From NCBI GenBank assembly GCA_963680875.1, contig OY804586.1:50034203-50098202 (forward strand): a stretch of DNA of 64,000 nt, in the 5' to 3' direction. How positions within the stretch are numbered: the first letter of the stretch is position 1; each line of letters opens with the position of its first letter. Source of the DNA: Bathymodiolus brooksi. Lineage: Eukaryota; Mollusca; Bivalvia; Mytilida; Modiolidae. Under the pieces are notes generated by a model. It did not search any database. It saw nothing but the letters and a program-made list of their open reading frames with translations, and was not told the origin of the DNA. A program made the position numbers and the translations under genes. Below, piece by piece: positions 22,425 through 32,904 of the stretch.

Positions 22425-22655
22425 AAGAGTTTGAAGATACCAAAGGGAGGTAATCAGAATCCGTACATCGATGAAGAACATACAACACAATGGGCAAAAG
22501 AAAAATGTCACAAGGACAAACAACGATCTACAAAACAAACACTTAAAACTAAAGATCGAGTAGCACGATCCCCACTAAAAAAAACGGGATTGAACTCAGG
22601 TGCTACAGAAGGGTAAGGAGTACCTGCTCCACTAGTGGCTCCCGCCATAAACATA
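22425..22655 (+). repeat. R1 copy
   Basis: Starts AAGAGTTTGAAGATACCAAA and includes GGTGCTACAGAAGGGTAAGG; it ends near CACTAGTGGCTCCCGCC. Confidence 0.7.
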
Positions 22656-23013
22656 GTTTTTGTGTCCATGTTGTTGGTTTTTACATTTAAAACTGCAAGT
22701 CGTCTAGTAAATTAAGAAATACCAAAAATAATGCAAATGCCGTAATAGTGAAATTCCTGTAATTTTATTGTCCGCAATCTTTTCAAATATATAAACAACG
22801 TCTTATCTAATTCGTATCAATCTGACAGCTGTTGAAATTTCTCTTTATTTATTCTCTCAAAGACTTTCAAATTAAGGTTCATTCCCAATTATCCAACTTT
22901 TAAGATAATATGTACTACAGGTATAAAAATTAAGTCATTTCCAAATGTTGGTTCAGTGGGAGGACACCTAAATTATTTGGCTTTCAAATAATATGGCTTT
23001 GATAGTACCTGAT

Positions 23014-23209
23014 CAGGGGCGGATCCAGGGGGGGGGGGGGGCGCACCCGGCGCGCGCCCCCCTAAAATTGGAAAAAATATTATTTTTTGGCGTAAAATCG
23101 TGATTTTTCACACGAAATACCCCAAACATTTTCGCGCCTCCCTCCGCTCGGCGCAATTTTTTTTAAGTGCGCCCCCCTAACTCAAGTTGAAATCCTGGAT
23201 CCGCCCCTG
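23014..23209 (-). mobile_element. CAGGGGCGG MITE, 5-bp TSD (CTGAT)
   Basis: 196 bp with a run of about 12 G at one end, flanked by CTGAT at 23009-23013 and 23210-23214. A repeat G copy follows immediately. Confidence 0.9.
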
Positions 23210-23360
23210 CTGATGAAGGTTATACTAGAGACACGTCGTGTGCTCTAAGTATGATATCTACGTTATTATTAGAGATTTGTTTAAAGTTGTTATTGAATGA
23301 TCATTGGTTATCTTTAACAATGAATTATTGTGAAAAGAAAGTTTAAGGCAAAACGAACAT

Positions 23361-23915
23361 TCACCTCTCATCTTATCTTGACTGAACTCACCGAACACAA
23401 AGAGGAACATGACATATGACGTTGGAAATCCAGGTCCGGAGACAGGCACAACAATGTTGCGGGGTTAAAGCGAAGCCATCTCATCTTGATAACTGGATCT
23501 CCAATGGCAATACATATATAAACAAACGATGAAAAAAGCCTGCATCGATTTTCTTCCACTCAAAACGATCACTTACCATCACAAATATGAATGACAACAT
23601 AAACATGGACAGTACAATAAATAAACGTTAGAGAATACCGAAGTGTCAATCAAAAATGGACAATCCAGAGAAACTGGAAACATAGAGTACACAATACGAA
23701 GAAAAACAAATCAAAAGTACAACACAATATGTATTTGACACCACTATGCGCAAGCAAACACATATAACGTTAATACGACATGAGCCCTCCTACAAACAAC
23801 CGGAGGTAAAGACGAACCGAACATCGTTTTTATGCGGAAATCGTAACGGAAATCACAACGCGAAACTCAGAACGTAAAGACACATAATAGGACAACACAA
23901 AAATCTAAAAGGATG
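23361..23915 (+). repeat. Repeat S with a single satellite unit (pre-expansion form)
   Basis: Part B (23361-23575) matches 59381-59590. Part A (about 23611-23915) matches both flanks of the large array: TAAACGTTAGAGAATACC and AATGGACAATCCAGAGAAAC equal the left flank at 47190-47250, and GAGCCCTCCTACAAACAACC through GACACATAATAGGACAACAC equals the right flank at 59080-59195. Between them sits one copy of the unit core (CACAATATGTATTTGACACC) where the other locus has about 170. Confidence 0.85.
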
Positions 23916-24009
23916 ACCACCACGGACCTCACCAAATACCGGGGGTGAACTAAGGTGCTCGCGAAGGCTCAATAATTAAAATTAGAGAATATTGACAGCC
24001 ACGATATAA

Positions 24010-24913
24010 CACAGGCAATTGACCGATGGACCTTAATTTCCCCGTGTTTGGCACGGGGGTACGTATTTTCAGGGCTAGTAGCAATGTAGGGTCACACGAA
24101 TACTAGAAAAAAAACACAAGATAAGAAACAAAATGGCGGGGTACTGCTAAATTTCTTATTATTGTCGATTTCCCTGATTTCTGAAAAATAAACAGATGGA
24201 ATGCACTAACCTTGTGGACCCCCATCAGCTGTTGTGCCCCTGGTTTATTGTCGTATTCGTACTATTTTGCATATAAATACCCCGACAATCTGTTCCCAAG
24301 ACCGATTGTCAACCAAGACGGAGGTCTATTTTGGATTCTCTCGGACTCCATCGTGTCTTTAGAAGAACAAATCTGGCTTACCGAATGCATTTATTTGGCG
24401 GACTATTTCAAACTTAGAAAAAAAAGAAAAAACAGAATGAAATGTCTTTTTTAATCACATGGTAGGTATAAAAACAACAGGTGAACAAATATCAATCCTT
24501 TGCCACAATGGAGCCATATTTGACAAACCCCGGGAAAAAACAGGACTGGCCATCAAATGACACGTTGGAGTCCGAGAGAATCCAAAATAGACATCCGCCT
24601 TGGTTGACAATCGGTCTTGGGAACAGATTGTCGGGGGTATATATGCAAAATAGTACGAATACGACAGTAAACCAGGGGCACAACAGCTGATGGGGGTCCA
24701 CAAGGTTAGTGCATTCCATCCGTTCATTTTTCAGAAATCAGGGAAATCGACAATAATAAGAAATGTAGCAGTACCCCGCCATTTTGTTTCTTATCTTGTG
24801 TTTTTTTTCTAGTATTCGTGTGGACCCAGGACCCTACATCGTTACTAGCCCTGAAAATACGTACCCCCGTGGCAAACACGGGGAAATTAAGGTCCACCGG
24901 TCAAATGCCTGTG
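24010..24913. mobile_element. 904-bp foldback element, 8-bp TSD (CGATATAA)
   Basis: Arms of about 340 bp mirror each other from CACAGGCAATTGACCGATGG at the left end. CGATATAA flanks it (24002-24009 and 24914-24921). Open frames in the two arms encode the same peptide start (MWTPISCCAPGLLSYSYYF), but only because the arms are inverted copies. An 8-bp TSD fits hAT-like elements. No transposase is seen. Confidence 0.85.
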
Positions 24914-24924
24914 CGATATAAGTG

Positions 24925-25300
24925 ATATCTACAAGACATCTGCTGCCTATACTGACACTCATAAAAAATTAAATACAGTCAATTCTGCCCATAAGGTCAC
25001 ATCTATTAAGCAGGCACCTGTATTAAAAGGTCCCCATTTTCTTGTCCAGTCATAGAAAATTTCATATGAATTGAATCTCTTTTAAGATGTCACCTGACTT
25101 ACAAGGACATTATGTCTTTGTCCCAAAGGTCATGACCTCTTAATACAGGTTTAACTGTATTAATTAATATGGAGTTTAAATAGAAAAATAATTGTATGGC
25201 TGATTCTAGCATCTACGAACAACTATCATCCATTCAATGTCACATTCGAGAGATATGGTCGATTTAATGGTCGATTGTTCGAGAGAGAGAAATGAAGGGA
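24925..25300. other. Gene-free stretch, nothing recognised
   Basis: AT-rich, with no repeat shared with the rest of the window that I can see. Confidence 0.4.
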
Positions 25301-25305
25301 GAGAT

Positions 25306-25455
25306 CATTACTTTTCTTTGCTTGTGTTGTGGTGTCCAAAATATATTGCGTTGTGTTTTTGTTTTGTTTTTCCTCGCCTTGTGTACCCTATGGTGCCAGT
25401 TTATCTAGATTGTCCATTTTTGGTTGCCCCTTCGGTATTCTCTAACGTTTATTAA
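25306..25455 (-). repeat. Repeat S, partial inverted copy with one satellite unit
   Basis: On the minus strand TTAATAAACGTTAGAGAATA, GGGGCAACCAAAAATGGACA and AGGGTACACAAGGCGAGG match the left flank of the array. They are followed by one unit core (ACACAACGCAATATATTTTG then GACACCACAACACAAG). It ends 72 bp before the TATA box of the antistasin gene. Confidence 0.8.
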
Positions 25456-25526
25456 TAAAAACAACTGACTTCGTTTCCCTTTTAATACCTCAGCTGTTTA
25501 TCATGTAATAAGTTAGAAAGATAAGA

Positions 25527-25537
25527 CTATATATAAG
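25527..25537 (+). promoter_or_regulatory. TATA box of the antistasin-like gene
   Basis: CTATATATAAG lies 46 bp upstream of the start codon, putting transcription start near 25560 and leaving a leader of about 20-25 bases. Confidence 0.7.
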
Positions 25538-25582
25538 TGTGAAGTGTCCTTGTATAGCCATTGTAGAGAAATATAAGAAATA

Positions 25583-25631
25583 ATGAAGGTGTTACTTCTA
25601 TTATTAGCTATGGCAGTTGTTTCTACCAAAG
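25583..25631 (+). CDS. Antistasin-like exon 1 (signal peptide)
   Basis: Begins at the first ATG after the TATA box and ends at donor AAAG|GTACAG in phase 1. Confidence 0.9.
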
Positions 25632-28600
25632 GTACAGTAAATAAGTAAAATAAATAGCACTAAAAGTACTGCTCATCATCCTTTGATTTCGTATTCATTG
25701 GTAATCTTTTCATATGGGTGAATTTGTATCACAACAGGGGTTATGCTATTATCAGTGATTATTGGTATACATTGAGGTGCTAGTTCACTGACACAACTTG
25801 CCGTGGGTGGACATGCCACTCCACTCGGACACATTATTCTGATTCCTTGCCAACAGTCTTTGCTCTTATTCATTAATGCTGCATGCGAAACCGAGAAGCA
25901 ATAAATACCAATTTAATAGTCTTTAGAATGACCCGACCGGGGCTCGAATTCACGCCGATCCATCGCTCTCGAGGCGAGCTAATCATTACACCACCGATGC
26001 GGTCTTCAAGCCATTAGACCAAGCCGGAAACTAGTAACCTGTCTAGAACCTAAATAACTATTATATTATGGTGGATAGCGTTTAATGAAAAAAAAAGTTT
26101 CATGCCATATTTACCATTTCGACAAGTCCGTTTTTATATAAGACTGCGTTTTAAAATGGCAGAATACTTAAAAAAAAAAAACCCACCAAAAACTGTTGCG
26201 TCATATAGCGATAATATTTTAGTTACATTCTAAGATTTTCATGGAAGAACATTTTCATCTTACCGACCAAGGCAATGCAATAAATAACCTGTGTTGGTAG
26301 CAATATGATAGGAAAACACTGCTAGAACTGACAAGGCGAAAGCCATTTTGGGTAATTTAAATCACGTGATGTATATCTACGGCGCCAACTAAGACCAATA
26401 TCCCTCAGACAGGTAACCTTGGACAATTTAGATTTTGATTTGATTTTTGGTGTTTAATGCCACGTTCAGCAATATTTCAGCTATATCATGACGACCAGCT
26501 TTGGTGGTGGAAGAAGCCAGAGTACCCGGAGAGAACCACCGACCATGAGCAAGCAACTGGTAAACTTTATCACTTGCGGCTGTAATTTACAAAGCCGGGC
26601 GCGAACCCACGCCGTATTGGTGATAGGCTTATATGAGTTGTTCAGTAATCCAATTAACTACCTAACTCATTGAGCCACCCGGGCCTTGGACGATTTTGAC
26701 AATCCTGTTTATGCCCTTTGCATAACTTGCTCAGAAAGATTTTTAAATTATTCGACTTTCCAATCTTTTGAATAAGAACGTACCTGATGAAGGTTATTCC
26801 AGAAACGCGTCGTCTGCACTATTATTAGATATTTACGTATTTATTTAATCTTTCTGTAAATTGTCTAAAATGGATGCACGTGCACTCCAAATTTGTATAT
26901 ATTTTTATCTTGGTAGTCTATATCAGTTGTGTTGCAATGTAGGGGCGCTATCAATGAGGAGTAGCGTGCATGACATACTTTTGACCAGATTGATTTACCT
27001 TAAACAAATGAATTGCTCATATCTGCATTCAGTGTCGGATTTACCTATAGGCTCGACAAGCTGAAGCCTAGAGCCTCACAGTTTAAGGGGGTCTCCGACC
27101 AAGGTGTATAATATTTTTAACACTGTTATTTGACTTTCACACTTATGCTGTCATAACGTACTGTACTTTCTAATCAATCCTTCAGTAATTTTCCCTACAC
27201 AGTTGCACTCCATTCAGAATATTGCAGAATATTAAACACCCCCTCATCATCCTCACCTTTATTGAAATTGATTAAACACACTTCCATCTTCCTCTAGTCG
27301 TGAAGGTGGGGAATTGAGAGGGGTCTCACAGCAAGTGAAATAGCATAGGGTCTCTCTTTATCTAAATCCGGCATTGTATCTGTATTGCCATTGGAGATCT
27401 AATTATCAACAGGCAAAGGGTTGATGTCCCATAAAACGATTTAATTCCGCCACATTTATATGCATGTCCAAAGTCTGGACCTGGAATCCGAATGTCAAAC
27501 GCAATGGTCATTTTCTGTCCATTAGCTTCAGATGAGAGATGGTAACTGTTCATTTTATTGATATTAGTAGAATTGTTGACTATCATTGTTTGAACTTTCT
27601 ATTCATATTATATATGCCTTGGAGGGCCCGGATGGTAGTTGGATTACCTAACAACTCATACAAGCCTATCACCAATACAGCGTATGTTCGCGCCCGGCTT
27701 TGTAAATTGCAAAAAAGGGTGCATTCGACTAGCAGCCGCAAGTGAAAAAGTTTACCAGTTACTTGCCCATGGTCGGTGGTTCTCTCCGGGTACTCCGGCT
27801 TCTTCCACCACTAAAACTGGTCGCCATGATATAGCTGAAATATTGCTGAAAGTGACGTTAAACACCAAAAAGCCAAACCATATATGCCTTGGTTGGTTGG
27901 TTGGCCTAACAAGTACAAGCCGTTACATTCTAATTATTGCCTTATCCAGTATTCAATGTTTACAGAAGATCATGCAACGATACCATATGAGTATACTTGC
28001 ATATGCTATACACTTCCGGTTCAAAGGTCATAAATGGTTTCTATAAATAATACAGTTTCTTGCAGCTGCATCCATAAGCAAGACGAGATGTCCAGCACTC
28101 TGTTTTATTTACTGTCCTTTCGGTAACGTTATGGATGAGAATGGCTGTGCAACTTGTAAATGTCAACGGGGTGAGTAGATTATACGTTCATACATTTAAT
28201 TGATTGTCCGCCTTATAATGGATATTGGGAGCCGCCGTCGTCGTAATAGTTGGATTTACAACTACCCACTACTACTATGCAATCAGTGTCTATCACCACT
28301 GAAGTTGTGAGTTCGAATTCAGCTCAGACGAGGTGTACTCGATGCAACATTATGTGATAAAGTGTGTCAGTTACTTGCGACAGGTGGATGGTTTTCTCCG
28401 GATACTCCGATTTCCTTCACCAATAAAAGTGACCACCACGACATAACTGAATTATTGTTGAAAGTGGCGCTAAACACCATAATCCTAAAAACCTATAATG
28501 GATACATATTTTCCAATTAGCTGACTGTTTCAGTATTGACACCAGTCCAGATGGTTTACCCAAGCCCTGACTGTTTCAGTATTGACACCAGTCCAGATGG

Positions 28601-30410
28601 TTTACCCAAGCCCTGACTGTTTCAGTATTGACACCAGTCCAGATGGTTTTCCCAAGCCCTGACTGTTTCAGTATTGACATCAGTCCAGATGGTTTTCCCA
28701 AGCCCTGACTGTTTCAGTATTGACATCAGTCCAGATGGTTTACCCAAGCCCTGACTGTTTCAGTATTGACACCAGTCCAGATGGTTTTCCCAAGCCCTGA
28801 CTGTTTCAGTATTGACATCAGTCCAGATGGTTTTCCCAAGCCCTGACTGTTTCAGTATTGACATCAGTCCAGATGGTTTACCCAAGCCCTGACTGTTTCA
28901 GTATTGACATCAGTCCAGATGGTTTACCCAAGCCCTGACTGTTTCAGTATTGACATCAGTCCAGATGTTTTCCCAAGCCCTGACTGTTTCAGTATTGACA
29001 TCAGTCCAGATGGTTTTCCCAAGCCCTGACTGTTTCAGTATTGACATCAGTCCAGATGGTTTACCCAAGCCCTGACTATTTACAATGATGACACACTATA
29101 GGATATACCTTTTACCTATTCGGACTGTTCAGTATTGACACGATATTCTTTCCTGCATTGACGCACAAAACCTAATAATAAAGTAAATAAAACAGTTCAG
29201 ATAACACAAAATCATTCGAAAACACACGAATGAGATAATATTTACGAACGAATCTTCTGTCATATGAACAACAGTTGTGAGTTCGAATCCCGTTCATGGA
29301 GAAGTGTACTTGATGCAACAATAAAGTTTGTCAGTGACTTGCTACAGGTCAGTGGTTTTTTCCGGGTACTCCGGTTTCCTCCACAAATAAAACTGACCGA
29401 GCAATGTAAATGAAAAAAAAATTGAAAGTGGCTTAAAACACCATAAACTAACCAAACCATCTGTCATATGCTAGACAACCATTGGGTACTGCGGTATATG
29501 TATAGTGTCTCATATGAGGCAGCAATCAAGTGTGGTACATTAGCATGACTACTATAGGGTAAAGAGTAGAAAAATGTGGCTAATTCTTCATTCTTTCCCG
29601 TGTCAGGCAACCATTGCATATATTGATTCACTTATTTAGCTAGAGCATGTTATACACAATAGAGACAAATTGATCTCATTTAATGACATCCTTTATACTG
29701 TAATCTCTCTTTTCAGAGGACACATTCCCGATGAGATTTTCTAGCAAAAATACAATCCGTATATTATAACAATAATAGTTAAAAACAACAACACAACATA
29801 AAATCTTGGACAACACAACAATCGATAACGAGACAAGAAGGGTTAGAAGATACCAAAGGGAGGTAATCAGAAGCCGTAACTCGAAGAAGAACAGACAACT
29901 CAATGGCCAAAAGAAAAAAAGGACAAAAGGACAAACAACGATCTACAAAACATACACATAAAACTAAAGATCGAGTAACACGAACACCACTAAAAACCGG
30001 GGGTGAACTCGGGTGCTCCGGAAGGGTAGGCAGTTCATGCTCCACTAGTGGCATCCGAAATGACAATTTTTGTCTACTTTACCTATGGCATCCGTCGTCA
30101 TGGGATCATCAAATACCGATCATACTCTTCATACGTGATTTAAATGTAGATACATGTACTCCATTGAAGTGCCCTGGAGGGTTTTGCTTTGTTGCTTTGC
30201 TCTGCTGATATTTTTGATCGTCACTATTTAACCTTTAACCTTTGTTCTATCTATCAATTTATCATTCTAGAGCCACAGACCACCATGGACACAGCACCGG
30301 CAACCACGTGCACTCCAGTCCTGTGTGAAATATTCTGTCCACATGGATTTGCTCTAGATGCCGTTTCCGGTTGTCCTCGTTGTGGATGTAATGACGCACC
30401 AACTGAATAA
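25583..30410 (+). CDS. Secreted antistasin-like serine protease inhibitor, 97 residues, three exons
   Basis: Exons 25583-25631, 28066-28170 and 30271-30410 join in phase 1 at both junctions into a 97-residue protein. Residues 1-16 are a leucine-rich signal peptide (MKVLLLLLAMAVVSTK). Two antistasin-like modules follow, one per exon. Module 1 has Cys 25, 29, 33, 44, 47, 49; module 2 has Cys 65, 70, 74, 86, 89, 91. Both carry the family signature C-P-x-G...D...G-C-x-x-C-x-C (CPFGNVMDENGC; CPHGFALDAVSGC). Antistasins block trypsin-like proteases, inserting a basic P1 residue near the last cysteine pair. Module 1 ends CKCQR, a candidate P1; module 2 ends GCND with no basic residue, so it may not inhibit. 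A linker rich in Thr and Pro (52-64) separates the modules. The protein is probably extracellular, in haemolymph or mucus. Phase-1 single-module exons suggest module duplication by exon shuffling. Confidence 0.92.
25676..26346 (-). CDS. Candidate two-exon secreted peptide opposite antistasin intron 1
   Basis: Exon 1 (26346-26264) starts ATG and encodes 27 residues beginning with a signal-like MAFALSVLAVFSYHIAT; it ends at donor CG|GTAAGA. Exon 2 (25862-25676), entered after GAATAAGAG, continues in frame with five closely spaced cysteines (DCWQGIRIMCPSGVACPP..., then ...SCVSELAPQC) and a hydrophilic tail to TGA. The joined product would be 89 residues. The intron holds a SINE-2 copy. Against it: the acceptor is weak, no poly(A) signal is close, and no family is recognised. 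Transcription would be antisense to antistasin intron 1. It could be a relic. Confidence 0.35.
25876..26012 (-). repeat. SINE-2 copy
   Basis: GACCGGGGCTCGAATTC and CATTACACCACCGATGCGG are the complement of the B and A box regions of the SINE-2 head; the body (AGAAGCAATAAATACCAAT) follows. Confidence 0.7.
26440..26694 (-). repeat. SINE-1 subfamily 2
   Basis: Shares the core and tail but has a different head (TGGCTCAATGAGTTAGGTAG and GCGTGGGTTCGCGCCCGG on the SINE strand). Its closest relative is at 27617. Confidence 0.7.
26783..26845 (+). repeat. Repeat G fragment
   Basis: GATGAAGGTTATTCCAGAAA followed by CGCGTCGTCTGCAC. Confidence 0.6.
27375..27500 (-). repeat. Part B of repeat S, inverted
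   Basis: On the minus strand GATTCCAGGTCCAGAC and AGATCTCCAATGGCAATAC align with part B at 23420-23510. Confidence 0.55.
27617..27876 (+). repeat. SINE-1 subfamily 2
   Basis: A complete copy in antistasin intron 1, with head CCCGGATGGTAGTTGGATTA. Confidence 0.75.
28066..28170 (+). CDS. Antistasin-like exon 2 (module 1)
   Basis: The acceptor is CAGTTTCTTGCAG and the donor CGGG|GTGAGT. The 105 bp encode one whole six-cysteine module. Confidence 0.92.
28230..28490 (+). repeat. SINE-1 copy, full length
   Basis: Sits 60 bp downstream of antistasin exon 2. Confidence 0.8.
28521..29073. repeat. 46-bp minisatellite, about 12 copies, in antistasin intron 2
   Basis: The unit begins CTGACTGTTTCAGTATTGAC and ends TTTACCCAAGCC. 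Copies differ at two sites (CACC/CATC and TTTACCC/TTTTCCC), and one copy lacks a single base. A diverged trace follows at about 29124-29145. Each unit contains CTGACTG...TTTCAG on the gene's sense strand, which resembles a branch site with an acceptor. Confidence 0.95.
29270..29455 (+). repeat. SINE-1 copy, head truncated
   Basis: In antistasin intron 2; the tail is partly degraded (GAAAGTGGCTTAAAACACC). Confidence 0.75.
29833..30065 (+). repeat. R1 copy in antistasin intron 2
   Basis: Well preserved from GAAGATACCAAAGGGAGG to CTCCACTAGTGGCATCCG. Confidence 0.75.
30271..30410 (+). CDS. Antistasin-like exon 3 (linker, module 2, stop)
   Basis: The acceptor is TTTATCATTCTAG. It encodes the linker and second module and ends TAA at 30408-30410. 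Confidence 0.92.
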
Positions 30411-30436
30411 TCTGTCAGACACTGATTTTATTTACA

Positions 30437-30442
30437 AATAAA
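30437..30442 (+). promoter_or_regulatory. Poly(A) signal AATAAA of the antistasin-like gene
   Basis: Lies 26 bp after the stop codon. Confidence 0.75.
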
Positions 30443-30499
30443 TGCATCCTCTTTATTATATGACTATTTCATTGAACTTCCATTTGATGTATCCAAGTG

Positions 30500-30745
30500 G
30501 CCGTGGTCGTATGTTAGCTGGATGTACAACTAACTATGCAATCAGTACCTATTACCACTAACTATTTAAGTTCGAATCCCGCACATGGCGAGGTGTACCT
30601 GATGCAACATTATGTGATAGGTTTGTCAGTGACTTTCGGCAGGTCGGTGGTTTTCTCCGCGTACTCCTGTTTACTCCATCATTAAGCTGTCCGCCACGAT
30701 ATAACTGATATATTGTTGAAAGTGGTACTAAACACCATAACCCTT
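30500..30745 (+). repeat. SINE-1 copy, full length
   Basis: Starts about 60 bp downstream of the antistasin poly(A) signal. Confidence 0.8.
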
Positions 30746-30834
30746 ACCCATGATATGTCCGTTCTGCCATCTCCACAATGCCAGCTATTCTTTTATTTAG
30801 TTTCAAGATTATTAGTTATTACATTAGTATTTTT

Positions 30835-30975
30835 GATTGATTGATTGATTACTGTTGAATTGTAAAGTGAGCAATATTTCAGCTATATTGCGGTCAGTCG
30901 AAAACGCTTCACATGAACACGCGGCTAAAAGTTGGATAGAATGAGTTGAGTTTTAGCCAGGTCTCTTTGAAGTCG
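30835..30975 (-). repeat. Fragment of the (GATT)n repeat family
   Basis: Three GATT units, then GAGCAATATTTCAGCTATAT. Confidence 0.5.
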
Positions 30976-31214
30976 TATGGTCACTTTTGGTTAAAGCTGA
31001 TGCTTTTGCAATAACAACATTTTAAAAATAAATACACGCTTTGTCAAACCTGAACAGTTACCGTATATACACATTGTCTGTATACAATCTGATAAATTAA
31101 ATGCAAATATATCATTTATTAACAAGACGCACATTCTGCACACCAAAACTATTTTTTTTATACTATAAAAAATATTGCGCATATTCAATGATTTGGATGC
31201 TCATAGCTTCTCAT

Positions 31215-31370
31215 ACTAATTTACTCGATACAGCATTATGTGATAAAGTTTGTCAGTTGTCGTAGGTTTACTCCGGGTACTCCGGTTTCCTCCACCAATA
31301 AAACTGATCGCCACGACACAACTAAAATACTGTTGAAAGTGGCGTTAAGCACCATAACCCTAAACCTCAT
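31215..31370 (+). repeat. SINE-1 copy, head truncated
   Basis: Begins at GATACAGCATTATGTGATAA, with a short deletion in the middle of the core. Confidence 0.7.
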
Positions 31371-31395
31371 ATTTACAGCATAGTTCATTTATCTA

Positions 31396-31397
31396 TG

Positions 31398-31428
<31 letters not shown>
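31396..31428. repeat. (GTT)n microsatellite
   Basis: Nine or so GTT units. Confidence 0.9.
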
Positions 31429-31533
31429 TTTACATTTAAAGCTGCACGTGGTCTAGTAAATATAACATTTTGAAGAAATACAAATAATAATGCAAATGCT
31501 TCAAAAGTGAAATGCCTGTAATCTTTATAAATT

Positions 31534-31943
31534 GATATATCTGTTTAATTACACCGAATATTATTTAGAACACTGGCTAAATAAATAATACCTTTTGTTT
31601 GTCGTTTTCAGGACCTAACATGATGTATCTGTTTAATTCTACCGAATGATGTTACATAAAACGCACAACTGGTAACATTTCACAAATTTTGTTACAAGCG
31701 TCTCGGTGAAGGGTAAAAACGGCAAATACGATTTTGCAAATACCATGAAAAAAAGTTAAATCTTATGCAAATACACCTACATGAAGTAAACATTCTGCAA
31801 ATTCACAATGCAAGGCCTGAATTTGTTAAAAAATATCACGGATATTAACCAATCAGAATCCATCATTTTTATATAAGGTGTAATTATAATATTTATTTAG
31901 CCAGTGTTCTAAATAATATTCGGTGTAATTAAACAGATATATC
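31534..31943. repeat. Inverted-repeat element, 55-60-bp arms
   Basis: GATATATCTGTTTAATTACA at 31534 is mirrored at 31943; both arms include GAACACTGGCTAAATAAATA. A decayed third arm start is at 31622. A second small palindrome (GATGGGTATTTGCGAAAAAT) occupies about 31955-32035. Confidence 0.75.
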
Positions 31944-32082
31944 GTATTGGGATGGGTATTTGCGAAAAATACCAGTCTTGAGACTAAATATTTCGTCTCT
32001 CGACTGGTATTTTTCGCAAATATCCCTCCCAAGCATGATATATCTGTTCAGAATTGTTGATGTTTAACACAGGAGCACTAAA

Positions 32083-32215
32083 TGAAGAGTTTGAAGATAC
32101 CACAGGGATAATCAGAATCCGTATATCGAAGAAGAATGGAAAACACAATGGCAAAAGTTAAAGTACAACAGGACAAAAAAAAACGATCTACAAAACATAC
32201 ACATAAAACATAAAA
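32083..32215 (+). repeat. R1 5' part
   Basis: AAGAGTTTGAAGATACCACA to the AAACATACACATAAAAC block. Confidence 0.7.
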
Positions 32216-32382
32216 CAGTGCCGGTTAAGAAACAAATATAATTCCGTAATATGGCGGAAATTTCTAGTTCTGTAGACTTTGACATATGGGATAATAAAAT
32301 GTACAAGGAGTCATTTAACTGACAAGAGAGTTGCTTTCGTCAGAAAACAGATAGAACTTGTGGATTTTATTATCTTAAACAC

Positions 32383-32580
32383 GACGGGTACCACTAGTGG
32401 AGCAGGAACTGCTTACACTTCCGGAGCACCTGAGTTCACCCACGGTTTTAAGTGGGGTTCGTGTCACTCGATCTTTAGTTTTATGTGTATGTTTTGTAGA
32501 TCGTTGTTTATCCTTTTGTACTTTTTCTTTTGGACATTATGTTGTCTGTCCTGTTCTGATTACCACCTTTGGTATCATCA
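32383..32580 (-). repeat. R1 copy, inverted
   Basis: CACTAGTGGAGCAGGAACTG to ACCACCTTTGGTATCATCAA, the reverse of the R1 start. Confidence 0.7.
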
Positions 32581-32820
32581 AGCTCTTCTTGACCATAAGT
32601 TTCGTTGGTGCATCATTTACTAATGGCTGTGATGTCGTGATGAACACATTTAATCGCGTAAGTAAAGAGTTGGGTATTACTATGCTATAGGTCCTACTTC
32701 ACTGATAAAAATGTTTGAGTTTACCATTGGTCCTTTCCTCATTCATGACTTGTCACCGGGTTTGTAACAATAGTTACATGACGGGTTCCACATGTGGAGC
32801 AGGAACTGCTTACCCCTCTG

Positions 32821-32900
32821 GAGTATAACAACGATCTACAAAGCATACACATAAAACAAATGATCGAGTAACACGAACTCTACTAAGAACCGGGGGTGAA
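32821..32900 (+). repeat. R1 middle block
   Basis: ACAACGATCTACAAAGCATA to GGGGGTGAACTCAGG. It ends abruptly where the reverse-transcriptase fragment begins. Confidence 0.65.
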
Positions 32901-32904
32901 CTCA

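Noticed and set aside
24212..24727. Two mirrored small proteins beginning MWTPISCCAPG
   Set aside because: They are inverted arms of one palindromic transposon with no independent support.
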